The notes: generated from the letters alone by a model not told the origin. DNA of 31,210 nt from Gemmatimonadota bacterium (GCA_019347645.1 JAHWKZ010000004.1:1-31210); one strand, 5' to 3'. Shown: positions 15,259 through 24,479, counted from the first letter of the stretch. Numbers and translations: made by a program.

Positions 15259-18200
15259 TCAATAGGTGAATTCCCAGAACAGGTCCACCCCCGCCTCCAC
15301 CCCCTCCGTCTCCTCCCGACTCCTCCCCGTCCCCGCGCTCGCCTGCACCGTGAACACGTCGGTGATCTGGTACCGAAGCGCCAGCAGGTTCCGATCGATG
15401 GCGCCGCCCACCTCCTGCTCGAACGTCACGTACACGTCCGGGCTGATGAACTTCCCGATCCGGAACAGCGTCGCGATGTCCCCGGTGGGCTGTTCGCGCT
15501 GGGCGACCTCCAGGAGGTCCAGGTTCAGCTCCTGGGCCAGTTCGGCGGTCAGCTGCGACGTGAAGGCGGTCCCCGCGAGATCGTAGATCGTCTGTTGGAA
15601 CTCGCTCTCCTGCCCGGCCGACGGGTTGGGGGTGCCGAACAGGGCCAGGGAGATGATCTCGCTCTTGTCGAAGGCGGGGGTCGAGGTGAGGTCGATCGTC
15701 GGGTTGCGGACCGTGCCTCCGACCGTGACCCGTACCTGCACGTCGCCGACGCCTTCGACCCCTTCGATCGTCCGGGTGGCGACCACGTGGAGCCCGGGGT
15801 TGATCTCCGGCGTCCCGTAGAAGAACACGTTGCCGCCCTCGATCGTGAACCGGCGGCCGAACTCCTCGTAGAAGCCGCGCCGGACTTCGAGGGTGCCCGA
15901 GAGCGTCGGCATGGACGAGCCGGCGGGCTTCAGCAGCGACAGGTCCCCGGCGATCTCGATCCGGGCGTTGCTCGACTGGAGGATGGCGTCGTCGGTCACC
16001 TCGACTTCCAGGTCGAGCCGGGTCCGGGTCCACAACGACGGCGACCGTTCGAGGGTGTCGCGGGCCACCGCGCCCGGGATGTCGACGTAGACGACCGCCT
16101 CGTCCAGGTCGATCACGTCCTTCCGCGTCCGCTCGGGAAGGCGGTAGATCGCCTCGTCGACGACCACCCGCCCCCGCACCACCGGCTGGTCGGTCGTCCC
16201 GGTGAGGGTCAGGTCGGCGTTCACCTGGACGTCCTGGCGGTTCTGGTCGATGACCGTCAGCTCCCGGACCGAGGCCTCGAGATCGAGCTGCCCGAAGCGG
16301 AGGTTCTGCATCGCGATCTCGCCCTGGATCTCGAACGTGCCTCGTTCGCGGTCGGTGCCGCGGATCTCCTCGACCACGATCCGGTCGTTGTTGAACCGGA
16401 CGGTGCCCTGGATCCCGCCGTACCTCACTCCCGAGGCCGGGATCGTCATCGCGCCGTCGGCGATCGTGGCCACCCCCTCGAAGCGCGGGTTCTGGCTCGT
16501 GCCGGTGATCTCCACCCGCAGGTTGACCGGACCCGACAGGTCCCGCAGGCCCGGGACGACCGCGGCGAGGAGCGAGAGGTCGGTGTTCTCCCCCCGGATC
16601 ACGAGGTCCACCGGCCGCTCGGGGAGCCGGTCCACGCCGCCGACGAGCGACAGATCGATCGGCAGACGCCCGGTGGCGACCAGGTGGTGGCCCTCCACGG
16701 GGGTCGTCACCGTGAGGTCGACCTCCGCGACCAGGTCCTCATAGGCGAACTGGCCCTCGATCCGCTGGAAGCGGAAGCCCCGGATCATCCCCTCGGTCAC
16801 CCGACCCCGAACCTCGAGGATCGGCGCGGCGCGGGTGCCGTGGAGGGTCCCCTCCACGTTCGCGCGGCCCTGCCAGTCGCCCGGCGGCTGGCCCAGGAGC
16901 CGGGCGACGTCCTTCAGGCTGACGTTGTCGGCCGCGAACCTGAGATCGGAGCGCCCCTCGAGCGCGAAGGTCCCGTCGAGGCGCAGCGTCTGGCCGTCCT
17001 GGACGATCTCCAGCGAATCGGCCACGATCCGATCGCCGACCAGGGCCAGCGATCCGCCTTTCTCCATCCGCCACGTCTGCTCCCCCCGGTACAGGAACCG
17101 GGTCAGCTCGAGCCGCGTCTCGGGACCGGTGAAGTCGGCCGTGGCCGCGAGCGTGGCGAAGGCCTCGCCGGTCAGGTCGAAGTCGCCGTCGATCGACATC
17201 CGCCCGTCGGAGTAGGCGAGCCGGACCCCGGCGGTGTCGGCGACCATCCCGGCGACCCGGAGCGTGCGGAAGGTCCCGTCGGCCTCCATCCGGACCGCCT
17301 CGCTGCCGACGCCCGTCATCCGGACCGTCCCGCTGAAGGAGTCCGCGGTCACGCCCTGAACGTCCACTCCGGCGGCGACCACGTCGCCGATGGCCTCGAA
17401 TCCCTGGTAGGTCCCGTCGATCCTGAGGTCGGCCCGAGCGCCGCTCGCCCAGTCGCCGAGGCCCGGCCACACCTCGCCCAGGTCCTCGCTGGCGAGGTCC
17501 ATGTCCGCTTCGACCACCCCGTTCGCCGCCAGGCCGAAGGTCCCCTCCCCGCGGAGGGTGGTCTGCGGCATCCGGATCCATACCGTATCGGCCACGTACC
17601 GGCGGCCCACCAGACGGCCGCGAGTCACGCCCGCGAGCACGTTCCAGCGATAGATCGACGAGGGGCCGAGCTCGGCGGTGGCCCGGGCGTCGAGGTCGCG
17701 CTCCCCGAACCCGCGCCCGCGGAACCCGTAGGAGCCGGTCAGCGTCAGGTCGATGGCCGGCTCCCCGATCAGCGCGCCCACGTCCAGGCTCCGGCTCGTG
17801 GCCGACAGGTCGTAGGCGGGCACCGCGCCGGCGAAGTCGATCGAGCCGTTAACCGAGAACCTTCCCGCGGCCGCGGTCAGGTCGGCGTCCACGTCCAGCC
17901 GCGTGGGCGGCCCGTCCAGCCGCACCTCTCCGCTCACCGGCTGGGCCAGGGGATAGGCGTCCACGAACAGCCGGACGTCGGCGGGAGCGAGCGGGGAGAC
18001 CCGCGCCGAGAGGTCGAGGCGCGGGGTGGCGATCGTCTCGATCCGCCCCTCCGCGGCGAGCTCCGAGCGGCCGGTGTCCACCGTCCCCCGCTCGACGATG
18101 AGGGTGGGGTTGCCCGCCGGACCCGTCAGCCGGCCGCGGAACGAGCCGGTCCCGTCGAGCCGGACCGCGGGGAAGAACCGCTTCGTCTCCTCCATCGAGA

Positions 18201-19050
18201 CGCGCGGAGCGTCGACCGCGATGGCGAGCGAGTCGGCCTCGGGACCGAACGAGACGAGCCCCTCCGCCCCGACGGTGGTCCCCGGCGTCTCGAACACGAT
18301 CTCGCGCAGCGCCAGGCTGTCGGGCGTGAAGACGCCGATGCCCGACAGGCGTCGGACGTCGAGCGCGGGCGCGGTGACCCGGAAGGACGCCTCCTCGATG
18401 GCGAAGGTGCGCCGGTTGGTGTCCCGGGTCAGGAGGTCCAAGGACATCGTCGCCTCGAGATCCGCGAACCGGTTCTCGTCCCAGCGGAGGACCGGCCAGC
18501 GCCCCTCGGCGAGGCGCACGTCGACGGAGCCGTTCTCGATCACCAGCTCGTCGATCCGGACCACCGACCCCCAACCCGGTTCCGCCGTGGGCGGCTTCTC
18601 CGGCCGCGGCTTCCAGATCGTCTGGAAATTCCACCGTCCATCGAGGGCGCGGGTCAGGTGGATCTCGGGAGAGAGGAGATGGACCTCGTCGATGATGATC
18701 CGCTTGTCGAAGAAGGGCTGCAGCGCGTAGGAGACGCGGACCCGCTCGGCCGTCACGAGCGGCACGCCGTCGGGGCCGATCAGCGAGAAGCCGTGGAGCG
18801 TGATCCCCGACAGGGGGTCCCCGCTCACCGACTCCAGTCGGACCTCGCCGATGGTGGCCTCGCCCAACCGCTGGACGATCTGGTCGCGGACGAAGTCGTT
18901 CCCCCACGGCGAGCGGAGCCACACCAGCCCTCCCACGACGAGCAACAGCGAGACCGCCACCAGCCCGAGGACCCCCAGCGCCACCCTCCGCTGCCAGCCG
19001 GCGCCGCGCGAGGAGGTCGCTTCCGTCGTCTCGGTCCGTTCATCGGTCAT
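15259..19050 (-). CDS. tamB: Translocation and assembly module inner-membrane component TamB
   Basis: A 1263-residue AsmA/TamB-type protein. One membrane anchor (about 22-45) is followed by a very long stretch of short amphipathic beta-strands that should form a periplasm-spanning hydrophobic groove. The C-terminal DUF490/TamB domain has IISLALFGTPN, a segment around ISPDVYVTFEQEVGG and the terminal strand FWEFTY. TamB works with TamA in outer-membrane protein assembly, and AsmA-like proteins carry phospholipids between membranes. Gene order supports the name: its ATG lies one base after the tamA stop. It is the last gene of the envelope operon and ends beside a large palindrome. Confidence 0.94.
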   Translation of the reverse strand: MTDERTETTEATSSRGAGWQRRVALGVLGLVAVSLLLVVGGLVWLRSPWGNDFVRDQIVQRLGEATIGEVRLESVSGDPLSGITLHGFSLIGPDGVPLVTAERVRVSYALQPFFDKRIIIDEVHLLSPEIHLTRALDGRWNFQTIWKPRPEKPPTAEPGWGSVVRIDELVIENGSVDVRLAEGRWPVLRWDENRFADLEATMSLDLLTRDTNRRTFAIEEASFRVTAPALDVRRLSGIGVFTPDSLALREIVFETPGTTVGAEGLVSFGPEADSLAIAVDAPRVSMEETKRFFPAVRLDGTGSFRGRLTGPAGNPTLIVERGTVDTGRSELAAEGRIETIATPRLDLSARVSPLAPADVRLFVDAYPLAQPVSGEVRLDGPPTRLDVDADLTAAAGRFSVNGSIDFAGAVPAYDLSATSRSLDVGALIGEPAIDLTLTGSYGFRGRGFGERDLDARATAELGPSSIYRWNVLAGVTRGRLVGRRYVADTVWIRMPQTTLRGEGTFGLAANGVVEADMDLASEDLGEVWPGLGDWASGARADLRIDGTYQGFEAIGDVVAAGVDVQGVTADSFSGTVRMTGVGSEAVRMEADGTFRTLRVAGMVADTAGVRLAYSDGRMSIDGDFDLTGEAFATLAATADFTGPETRLELTRFLYRGEQTWRMEKGGSLALVGDRIVADSLEIVQDGQTLRLDGTFALEGRSDLRFAADNVSLKDVARLLGQPPGDWQGRANVEGTLHGTRAAPILEVRGRVTEGMIRGFRFQRIEGQFAYEDLVAEVDLTVTTPVEGHHLVATGRLPIDLSLVGGVDRLPERPVDLVIRGENTDLSLLAAVVPGLRDLSGPVNLRVEITGTSQNPRFEGVATIADGAMTIPASGVRYGGIQGTVRFNNDRIVVEEIRGTDRERGTFEIQGEIAMQNLRFGQLDLEASVRELTVIDQNRQDVQVNADLTLTGTTDQPVVRGRVVVDEAIYRLPERTRKDVIDLDEAVVYVDIPGAVARDTLERSPSLWTRTRLDLEVEVTDDAILQSSNARIEIAGDLSLLKPAGSSMPTLSGTLEVRRGFYEEFGRRFTIEGGNVFFYGTPEINPGLHVVATRTIEGVEGVGDVQVRVTVGGTVRNPTIDLTSTPAFDKSEIISLALFGTPNPSAGQESEFQQTIYDLAGTAFTSQLTAELAQELNLDLLEVAQREQPTGDIATLFRIGKFISPDVYVTFEQEVGGAIDRNLLALRYQITDVFTVQASAGTGRSREETEGVEAGVDLFWEFTY

Positions 19051-19051
19051 C

Positions 19052-20977
19052 TCAAAACGCGTTCCCGATCGAGATGTGGAATACCCAGCTCGGCAGGAAA
19101 TCTTCCTCGCCGCTCATCTTCCTCGCAAGATCCAGACGGATCGGCCCCACGGGTGTCGTGTACCGGATCCCCACCCCAGGCGTGTACTCCAGGTCGCTCG
19201 GCGACCAGTCCCCCACGTCGCTCCACACGTTCCCCGCATCGACGAACGCCGCGCCGCGGAAGTTCCCCCTCAGGGGGAACCGGAGTTCGACGCTGCTCTC
19301 GAACAGCCCTCGCCCGCCGATCGGCTCGGGGTCCTCGTCGCCGGTGGGGCCGTCGGGATCGATCTTCGGCCCCAGCTCCCGGCGCCCGTAGCCGCGGACG
19401 CTGGTCGCGCCGCCGGCGAAGAGGCGCTGGAACAGCGGGACCCGCCCCTCGCCGCCCTCCTCGGGGTCGCCGCTGTAGGTGAAGATCGCGCCCGGCAGGA
19501 CCTTCATGGCCACGACCCACCCCTGCCGGACCTGCACGTAGCGCGTCACCAGCAGCGATATCTTCTGGTACGCGTAATCGCCGGTCAGGACGGGGAAGGC
19601 GACCTGGTAGGCGAGGTTCCCGGTGTAGCCCCGGGTGGGTCGGAAGAGCGAGTCGGTGCTGTCGTAGGTGACGCCCAGGTCCGCGAAGAGGAGCCGGCTG
19701 GGGTTCACGAATTCGCGCCCCAGCTCGGGGATGAGCGTGCCCTGGTCGAAGTCCGAGAAGTCGTCCCGCTCCGCGGTGAACGCGAAGCGGGTCTGGATCT
19801 GCCGGTTCACGCGGTAGCCCCACCGCGTGGTCGCCCCGGTCCGCTCGACGGTGTAGTTCGGCTCCACCTCGAACCGGAGGAACACGCTCGTCGTGTAGTT
19901 CAGGTCCGGGATGAAGACGAACGGCTGACGGTAGGTGATCGCCCCCTCGCGCTCCAGACCCGAATACAGCCCGCGGACCTCGAGCTGCCGGCTCTCGCCG
20001 AGGAGGTTGCGGTCGAGCCACGAGGCGCGGGCGCGGAAGAGGTCCTCCGTGCCGTACCCCACGCCGAGGCGCACCAGGTGGGTCGGCGCGGGCGTGAGGC
20101 TCACCCCCACGTCCACGGTGTCGCCGCGGACGCTCCCCAGCCGGGGCTCGATGTCGACCCGCCGGAACAGCCCCAGCTCGTAGATCCTGCGCTGGCTCTC
20201 GAAGATGTCCTGGCGGTCGTACCGGTCGCCCCGATCGAACTGGAGCTGCCGGCGAACCAGCTCTCCGTCGCCTTCCTCGTAGCCTCGGATCGTCACCTCG
20301 CCGATGTAGTACACGTCACCGGGCGCCACGCCGTAGGTCACCTGGGCGCGGCGCTCGTCCTTGCGGATCCGGTACTCTAGGAGCACCTGGGCGAACGCGT
20401 AGCCCTCGTTCTTCAGCATCGCCTCCAGAGTGTCCCGCGACGCGTTGAGGTCGGCCTCGTTGAAGATCTCGCCCTCCCTCAGCGGAAGGTGGTCACGGAG
20501 GTCGTCGCCCCGGGGCACGTTCTCGGCCTCCTCGAGCCAATCCACGCGCAGGGAGTCGACGAGGGTCGGCTCCCCCTCCGAGACGGTGAAGGACACCCGC
20601 ACGTCGTCGCCGTCCGCCCGGCGTACCGAGTAGGAATCGAGCCGGGCATCGAAGTAGCCGTGACGCTGATAGAGGACGTGGATCCGGAGCAGGTCCTTCA
20701 GGAACTCGGACTTGTCGAGGAAGTGATCGGTCCCGGTCCACGGCAGCCATCCGCCGCTCTCCGTGGTCCAGATCGCGTTCTCGATCGCATCGTCCGTCAA
20801 CGCGCGGTTCCCGTGCACCTCGACCTTCTCGATCGTGGCTCCGTCCCTCACCCGCTCCAGACAGCACCCCCTCTCCGCGAGCGCGGCGGTCGTGTCCGCG
20901 GGGGCCGCCTGCTGCCCGCGCGAGGGCGCGGCCGACAGCAGCCACCCCGCGGCCGCGAACACGAGCTCCCGCCTCAC
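19052..20977 (-). CDS. tamA: TamA/BamA-type Omp85 outer-membrane assembly protein
   Basis: A 641-residue Omp85 protein with a signal peptide (about 1-22, ending SRGQQ). POTRA-like domains follow: IEKVEVHGNRALTDDAI near 49, a second around LVDSLRVDWL, and a third beginning YYIGEVTIRGY. A 16-strand barrel comes next with the SVRGYGRRELG motif and a C-terminal aromatic residue (GNAF). The GTG at 20977 is chosen because it overlaps the preceding TGA as GTGA and has GGGGAG 5 nt upstream. An ATG 18 nt further up is possible but has no comparable site. Adjacency to tamB points to TamA rather than BamA, although the sequence alone does not separate them with certainty. Confidence 0.92.
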   Translation of the reverse strand: MRRELVFAAAGWLLSAAPSRGQQAAPADTTAALAERGCCLERVRDGATIEKVEVHGNRALTDDAIENAIWTTESGGWLPWTGTDHFLDKSEFLKDLLRIHVLYQRHGYFDARLDSYSVRRADGDDVRVSFTVSEGEPTLVDSLRVDWLEEAENVPRGDDLRDHLPLREGEIFNEADLNASRDTLEAMLKNEGYAFAQVLLEYRIRKDERRAQVTYGVAPGDVYYIGEVTIRGYEEGDGELVRRQLQFDRGDRYDRQDIFESQRRIYELGLFRRVDIEPRLGSVRGDTVDVGVSLTPAPTHLVRLGVGYGTEDLFRARASWLDRNLLGESRQLEVRGLYSGLEREGAITYRQPFVFIPDLNYTTSVFLRFEVEPNYTVERTGATTRWGYRVNRQIQTRFAFTAERDDFSDFDQGTLIPELGREFVNPSRLLFADLGVTYDSTDSLFRPTRGYTGNLAYQVAFPVLTGDYAYQKISLLVTRYVQVRQGWVVAMKVLPGAIFTYSGDPEEGGEGRVPLFQRLFAGGATSVRGYGRRELGPKIDPDGPTGDEDPEPIGGRGLFESSVELRFPLRGNFRGAAFVDAGNVWSDVGDWSPSDLEYTPGVGIRYTTPVGPIRLDLARKMSGEEDFLPSWVFHISIGNAF

Positions 20978-21843
20978 GACGTCTCCCCGGGCCATCCGGA
21001 GGTCACGCCGCGACGGCGGTGAACCTGCGCGATCCGGGCGAGCTCGCCTCCGAGCATGAACACCACGCTGCTGTAATACACCCAGAACGCCATGATGACG
21101 AGATTGGTGAACGAACCGTAGAGCCTCATGAACCGGCCGAACTCCGACAGATAGGCGATGAATCCCTGCTTCGCGAGCTCGAACAGGAGGCCCGAGAACA
21201 GCGCCGCGATGGCGGCGTCGGCTCGGGGGATCCAGCGATCCGGCGCGTAGCGGTATACGAAGTAGAACATGGCGAACGTGATCAGGAAGGCCACCAGCGT
21301 GCTGGTCACGTCGGTGACCCACGTAACGTTGAGCGGGTCGATCCCCAGGAACGAGACGCCGTAGCTCCTCACCCATCGCAGTCCGGTCGTCAGCGAGATC
21401 GTCAGCACGAAGAGCGTGCCCACCAGGACCACGAGCTTGAGGTCGTGGATCTTACCCTCCACGATCCCCAGGCGGTCCTCCGGCGGGATCTCGAAGACGA
21501 CTTCGAGCACCGTCCGCAGCGAACCGAACAGCCGGCTGGACGCCCAGACCAGCCAGATCAGGCCGATCCCCAGGAGCTTGCCGCGATCCTCCACCAGGGC
21601 GAACAGGAGCGACTCCGCCTCCGCGCTGGCGAGGGGCATCACCCGCTGGATGAAATGGAGGATCTGCTCCCGGGCCGCCCCGGAGGAGCCGATCGCGTAT
21701 CCGAGAATCGAGATCGAGATCAGCAGCAGCGGCACGATGGTCACGAGGATGTTGAAGCTGATCCCCGAGGCGAGGAACAGCACCTGGTCCTGGGCCGACT
21801 TGCGCCAGAGGTTCCGGGCGTAGAACACGGTCCATCGCGCCAC
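20974..21843 (-). CDS. YihY/BrkB-family inner-membrane protein
   Basis: A 289-residue polytopic membrane protein. The N-terminus (NLWRKSAQDQVLFLASGISFNILVTIVPLLLISISIL) matches the YihY/UPF0761 start, where a short amphipathic helix precedes the first membrane helix. About six hydrophobic segments are visible. A loop with FEIPPEDR lies mid-protein, and the C-terminal SFTNLVIMAFWVYYSSVVFMLGGEL block is typical. The family has been proposed to act in envelope lipid transport alongside AsmA-like proteins, which fits its place before tamA/tamB. GTG 21843 gives usual family length; the frame is open further up, into the previous gene. Its end overlaps the tamA start. Confidence 0.9.
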   Translation of the reverse strand: MARWTVFYARNLWRKSAQDQVLFLASGISFNILVTIVPLLLISISILGYAIGSSGAAREQILHFIQRVMPLASAEAESLLFALVEDRGKLLGIGLIWLVWASSRLFGSLRTVLEVVFEIPPEDRLGIVEGKIHDLKLVVLVGTLFVLTISLTTGLRWVRSYGVSFLGIDPLNVTWVTDVTSTLVAFLITFAMFYFVYRYAPDRWIPRADAAIAALFSGLLFELAKQGFIAYLSEFGRFMRLYGSFTNLVIMAFWVYYSSVVFMLGGELARIAQVHRRRGVTSGWPGETS

Positions 21844-21884
21844 GGCTCGTCCGTAGCGTCTCGAGGCCTCCGCGGCTCGACGCG

Positions 21885-22160
21885 CTAGACGCGTCGGCCG
21901 CTGATCAGGCTCAGGATCGCGACGAACAGCGCCGCTCCGACGATGGACCAGATGAGGGGGAACTCGTGACCGTCGATGGAGATGGGGAACGGCTCGCCGA
22001 GGCCCAGCTCGCCGGCGAGCCAACCGCCGAGGAGGGCCCCCACGAAGCCCAGCGCGATCGAGACCAGGCAGCCGCCGGCCGAGTAGCCCACGATCGCCTG
22101 TCCGAGAGCGCCGGCCACGGCGGCCACGAGCAGCAGGAGCAGGAGTTCGACGAGCGTCAT
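21885..22160 (-). CDS. GlsB/YeaQ/YmgE-family small membrane protein
   Basis: A 91-residue protein with three hydrophobic segments: about 3-22, 30-50 (GGCLVSIALGFVGALLGGWLA) and 67-87 (FPLIWSIVGAALFVAILSLI). The glycine-rich GFVGALLGGWLA block is the family signature; members are often labelled transglycosylase-associated or stress-response membrane proteins, but no catalytic residues are known. The ATG at 22160 has GGAGGG 3 nt upstream. It lies 16 nt after the vWA gene and 41 nt before the YihY gene, inside the envelope operon. Function is unknown; an envelope-stress role is inferred from family and context. Confidence 0.88.
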   Translation of the reverse strand: MTLVELLLLLLVAAVAGALGQAIVGYSAGGCLVSIALGFVGALLGGWLAGELGLGEPFPISIDGHEFPLIWSIVGAALFVAILSLISGRRV

Positions 22161-22176
22161 CGGCCCTCCGGGGTCG

Positions 22177-24033
22177 TTACAGTTCGGCCCAATCTATCCG
22201 GGCGGACTTTTCGGATGCAACCACGACGCCCCCCTCCCAGACGAGGGAGCCGGCGCGCCAGACGCGGGCCAGGTATTCCCCGGGGCGGGCGGCGACCCAC
22301 GGCCGCGGCCCGGTCGATTCGGCGAGGCGCCGGCCGCCGGGGCCGGAAAGGATCTCGAGCCGCAGCGGCGGCGTGCCGGCGGGCACGGACGGGGAGACCT
22401 CGATCCGCGACAGCCCGCGCTGCTCCACCACCCGGACCTCGCCGGGCCGGACCGTCACGTCCTCGACCGTGATCGGCGGCGCCGTAGCGACGCCGAGCCG
22501 GTAGGTGCCGGGCATCACCAGCCGCCGTTCGCCGCTCGGGATCGTCCCGTAGTCCTCGCCGGTCGTCGACTCCTGGACCTCGACACGCACGCCGCGGAGG
22601 GGACCTCCGGCGGCGAACAGATCGATCCCCAGGATTCCCGTCTCCGGGAGCGTCACGGTCGTCTCGCCGGCGGGATCCACGACGACGTCTTCGGTCACGT
22701 ACGGCGGAAGCGTCTGGACGACGAGCCGGTAGCTTCCCGGCGGGAGGGGAGCGGACCGGCCGACGGCGAGGGTGTCCACCACCCCGCCTCGGTAGGCCAG
22801 CACCCGCACGGGCGGCGGGTCGGGGAAGCCGGGAGCCGAGACCAGGAGAGAGCCGGGCTCGCTCCCGCCGGCGACCAGCCGGGTGGTCCGTCCGGTGGCG
22901 ATCCGCAGGTCCTCGCGGACGACCAGCGAATCGCCCAGGTCGACCTCCACGTCGTAGGCTCCAGCCACCAGGATCGTCGAATCGCCGGTCCGGACGTAGC
23001 GGACCTCGGCCCGGTCGTCCGCCGATCGGATGGATACGGGAGCGCGACCGTCCGCGCCCTCCGGAAGGTCGACGATCAGCCGGCCGAACTCCGACCGCTC
23101 GATCGTCACCGTCTGGCCCGGAAGCACCATCACCCGCTCGATCCGGATCGGCGGGGCGGTCTGGAGGGTCACCGTGTAGAGGCCGGCCGGCACCGTGCGA
23201 GCCCGTCGCCCCGGGAAGGCGGCGACCAGCTCGCCCGTCAACGGGCGCGTCAGCCGGACCGGCGCCGAGAAGGACTCGCCCCCGCCGATGGTGAGGCGGA
23301 CCTCGATCCGGCCCTGGTTCCTCAGCACCAGAGCGAGACGCCGGGCGGCCGGGACCGCACCCGCGAGGGATTCGACCCGGGTGAACGAGCCCGAGCCGGC
23401 GCGACTCAGGCAGCGGAGCCGCTCGATATCGTCGGGCTCGGGCTCGATGGCGACCACGTGGAGTCGCAGCCGTCGGTTGTCCCCCGCCCGGCCGACCACC
23501 CGGCGCCACGTCGCGCACGGAGCGCCGCCGCAGTTGTCTCCCCCGTCGGTGACAAGGACGTAGGTGGTGGCGGTGTCCGCCGCGGCACGCTCGAGGGCGT
23601 ACGCCAGCGGCGACACGCCGAGAGGCTGGAGCCGCGAGACCGCATCGGCGAAGGCCGCGGAATCCGCACCCAGCTCGGCCAGCAGCCGCGTGTCGGTGCA
23701 GTCGCGGCGCAGCCGGTGGCTGGCGGAGCCGTAGGCGCGGAGCGCGAGCCGCGGCGCCTCCTCACTCTCCTCGGCCAGCGCGGCCTGGAGCGCGTGCACG
23801 AACTCCCGGGCGACGGCCATCCGATCGACGTCCCCCATCCGGCTCCGCATGCTGCCGGAGGCGTCGAGCACGACTTCGATCGGCCCCGACGGCGCGGTCG
23901 CCTGAGCGAGCGCTCCCGGCACGCCCCCGGTCGCGCCCGCCAGCAGGGAGGCGACCAGCGTGGCCTCGAGGAGACCGGCCGGCCGCGAAGGGATGCGGGT
24001 ACGATCGTCGGGCCGGCCCCGGGTTGGGGTCAG
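22177..24033 (-). CDS. Exported vWA-domain protein with tandem Ig-like repeats (start uncertain)
   Basis: The protein has a hydrophobic export signal (LLEATLVASLLAG...ALAQ), then a von Willebrand A domain. The MIDAS motif is DASGSM (57-62) with TDGGDN (162-167). Several roughly 90-residue beta-repeats follow, recognisable by the recurring APPIxIExVxVxPGxT-like strand (for example APPIRIERVMVLPGQT, LPPYVTEDVVVDPAG, APPITVEDVTVRPGE). It may bind metal and protein ligands in the periplasm or on the surface. Start: no ATG, GTG or TTG lies between the upstream stop and the signal. An in-frame CTG at 24033 overlaps that stop by 4 nt (CTGA) and is used here, giving 618 residues. Alternatives are GTG 23922, which loses the signal, and ATG 24117, which overlaps the zinc-ribbon gene by 88 nt. 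Confidence 0.8.
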   Translation of the reverse strand: MTPTRGRPDDRTRIPSRPAGLLEATLVASLLAGATGGVPGALAQATAPSGPIEVVLDASGSMRSRMGDVDRMAVAREFVHALQAALAEESEEAPRLALRAYGSASHRLRRDCTDTRLLAELGADSAAFADAVSRLQPLGVSPLAYALERAAADTATTYVLVTDGGDNCGGAPCATWRRVVGRAGDNRRLRLHVVAIEPEPDDIERLRCLSRAGSGSFTRVESLAGAVPAARRLALVLRNQGRIEVRLTIGGGESFSAPVRLTRPLTGELVAAFPGRRARTVPAGLYTVTLQTAPPIRIERVMVLPGQTVTIERSEFGRLIVDLPEGADGRAPVSIRSADDRAEVRYVRTGDSTILVAGAYDVEVDLGDSLVVREDLRIATGRTTRLVAGGSEPGSLLVSAPGFPDPPPVRVLAYRGGVVDTLAVGRSAPLPPGSYRLVVQTLPPYVTEDVVVDPAGETTVTLPETGILGIDLFAAGGPLRGVRVEVQESTTGEDYGTIPSGERRLVMPGTYRLGVATAPPITVEDVTVRPGEVRVVEQRGLSRIEVSPSVPAGTPPLRLEILSGPGGRRLAESTGPRPWVAARPGEYLARVWRAGSLVWEGGVVVASEKSARIDWAEL

Positions 24034-24281
24034 GAGATCTTGAGGTAACGGGTGTGGCTGCACTTCGGGCAAGGAGGCAGCTTCTTCCCCGCCCCGAGCG
24101 ACAGGACGAATCCGCATCGCTCGCACTGGTAGCCGCCCCCTCGGGAGACCACCTCGCCGGTCCTGAACTCGCTGCCGAGGAGGAGGACCGACTCCTCGTA
24201 CTTGCGACGCGCGAACGATCCCGCCACGACCGCGGCCGCGGCTCCGGCCGCGCTCCACAGGACGGTCTTCCATCTGCTCAT
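24030..24281 (-). CDS. Membrane-anchored zinc-ribbon protein
   Basis: An 83-residue protein. Residues 5-24 are hydrophobic (VLWSAAGAAAAVVAG), followed by a basic ARRKYE stop-transfer-like segment. The C-terminal half holds a zinc ribbon, YQCERCGFV and PPCPKCSHTRY, two CxxC knuckles 16 residues apart. It resembles rubredoxin-like or DUF-type zinc ribbons attached to a membrane helix; the function cannot be named. The ATG at 24281 opens what looks like the six-gene envelope operon, with a promoter candidate 55-83 nt upstream. Its TGA overlaps the CTG proposed as the vWA start. Confidence 0.75.
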   Translation of the reverse strand: MSRWKTVLWSAAGAAAAVVAGSFARRKYEESVLLLGSEFRTGEVVSRGGGYQCERCGFVLSLGAGKKLPPCPKCSHTRYLKIS

Positions 24282-24335
24282 CTCGAACCCTCGTGAATCG
24301 GATCGCGGTCGCCGTGACGCCTCGTGCGCCCAATG

Positions 24336-24364
24336 AAGGTACCGGCCGCCTCGACCCCCGTCAA
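24336..24364 (-). promoter_or_regulatory. Candidate promoter for the envelope operon
   Basis: On the minus strand TTGACG (24359-24364) is followed, after 17 nt, by TACCTT (24336-24341). The -35 box fits well and the -10 only moderately. It lies 55 nt upstream of the zinc-ribbon ATG and is the only strong -35 match facing that way in the divergent region. Confidence 0.45.
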
Positions 24365-24402
24365 AGCGGCCGCGGGCCGGGGCGCGACCTTCCCGCCGCG
24401 CC

Positions 24403-24431
24403 TTGACGCCCCCACCTCCCACGGTCATACT
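24403..24431 (+). promoter_or_regulatory. Candidate promoter for the plus-strand gene
   Basis: TTGACG (24403-24408), 17-nt spacer, CATACT (24426-24431). The -35 matches 5 of 6 and the -10 matches 4 of 6. It would start transcription about 40 nt before the ATG at 24480. It faces away from the promoter at 24336-24364, and the two -35 boxes are 38 bp apart. Confidence 0.5.
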
Positions 24432-24479
24432 GATCCGCTGCCCCGACGCCCCCACGAGGACCCCCGACGGAGGAAGGGA

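Noticed and set aside
15595..19482. A 1295-codon open frame on the plus strand
   Set aside because: Antisense to tamB and the tamA end; no recognisable domain and low-complexity composition.
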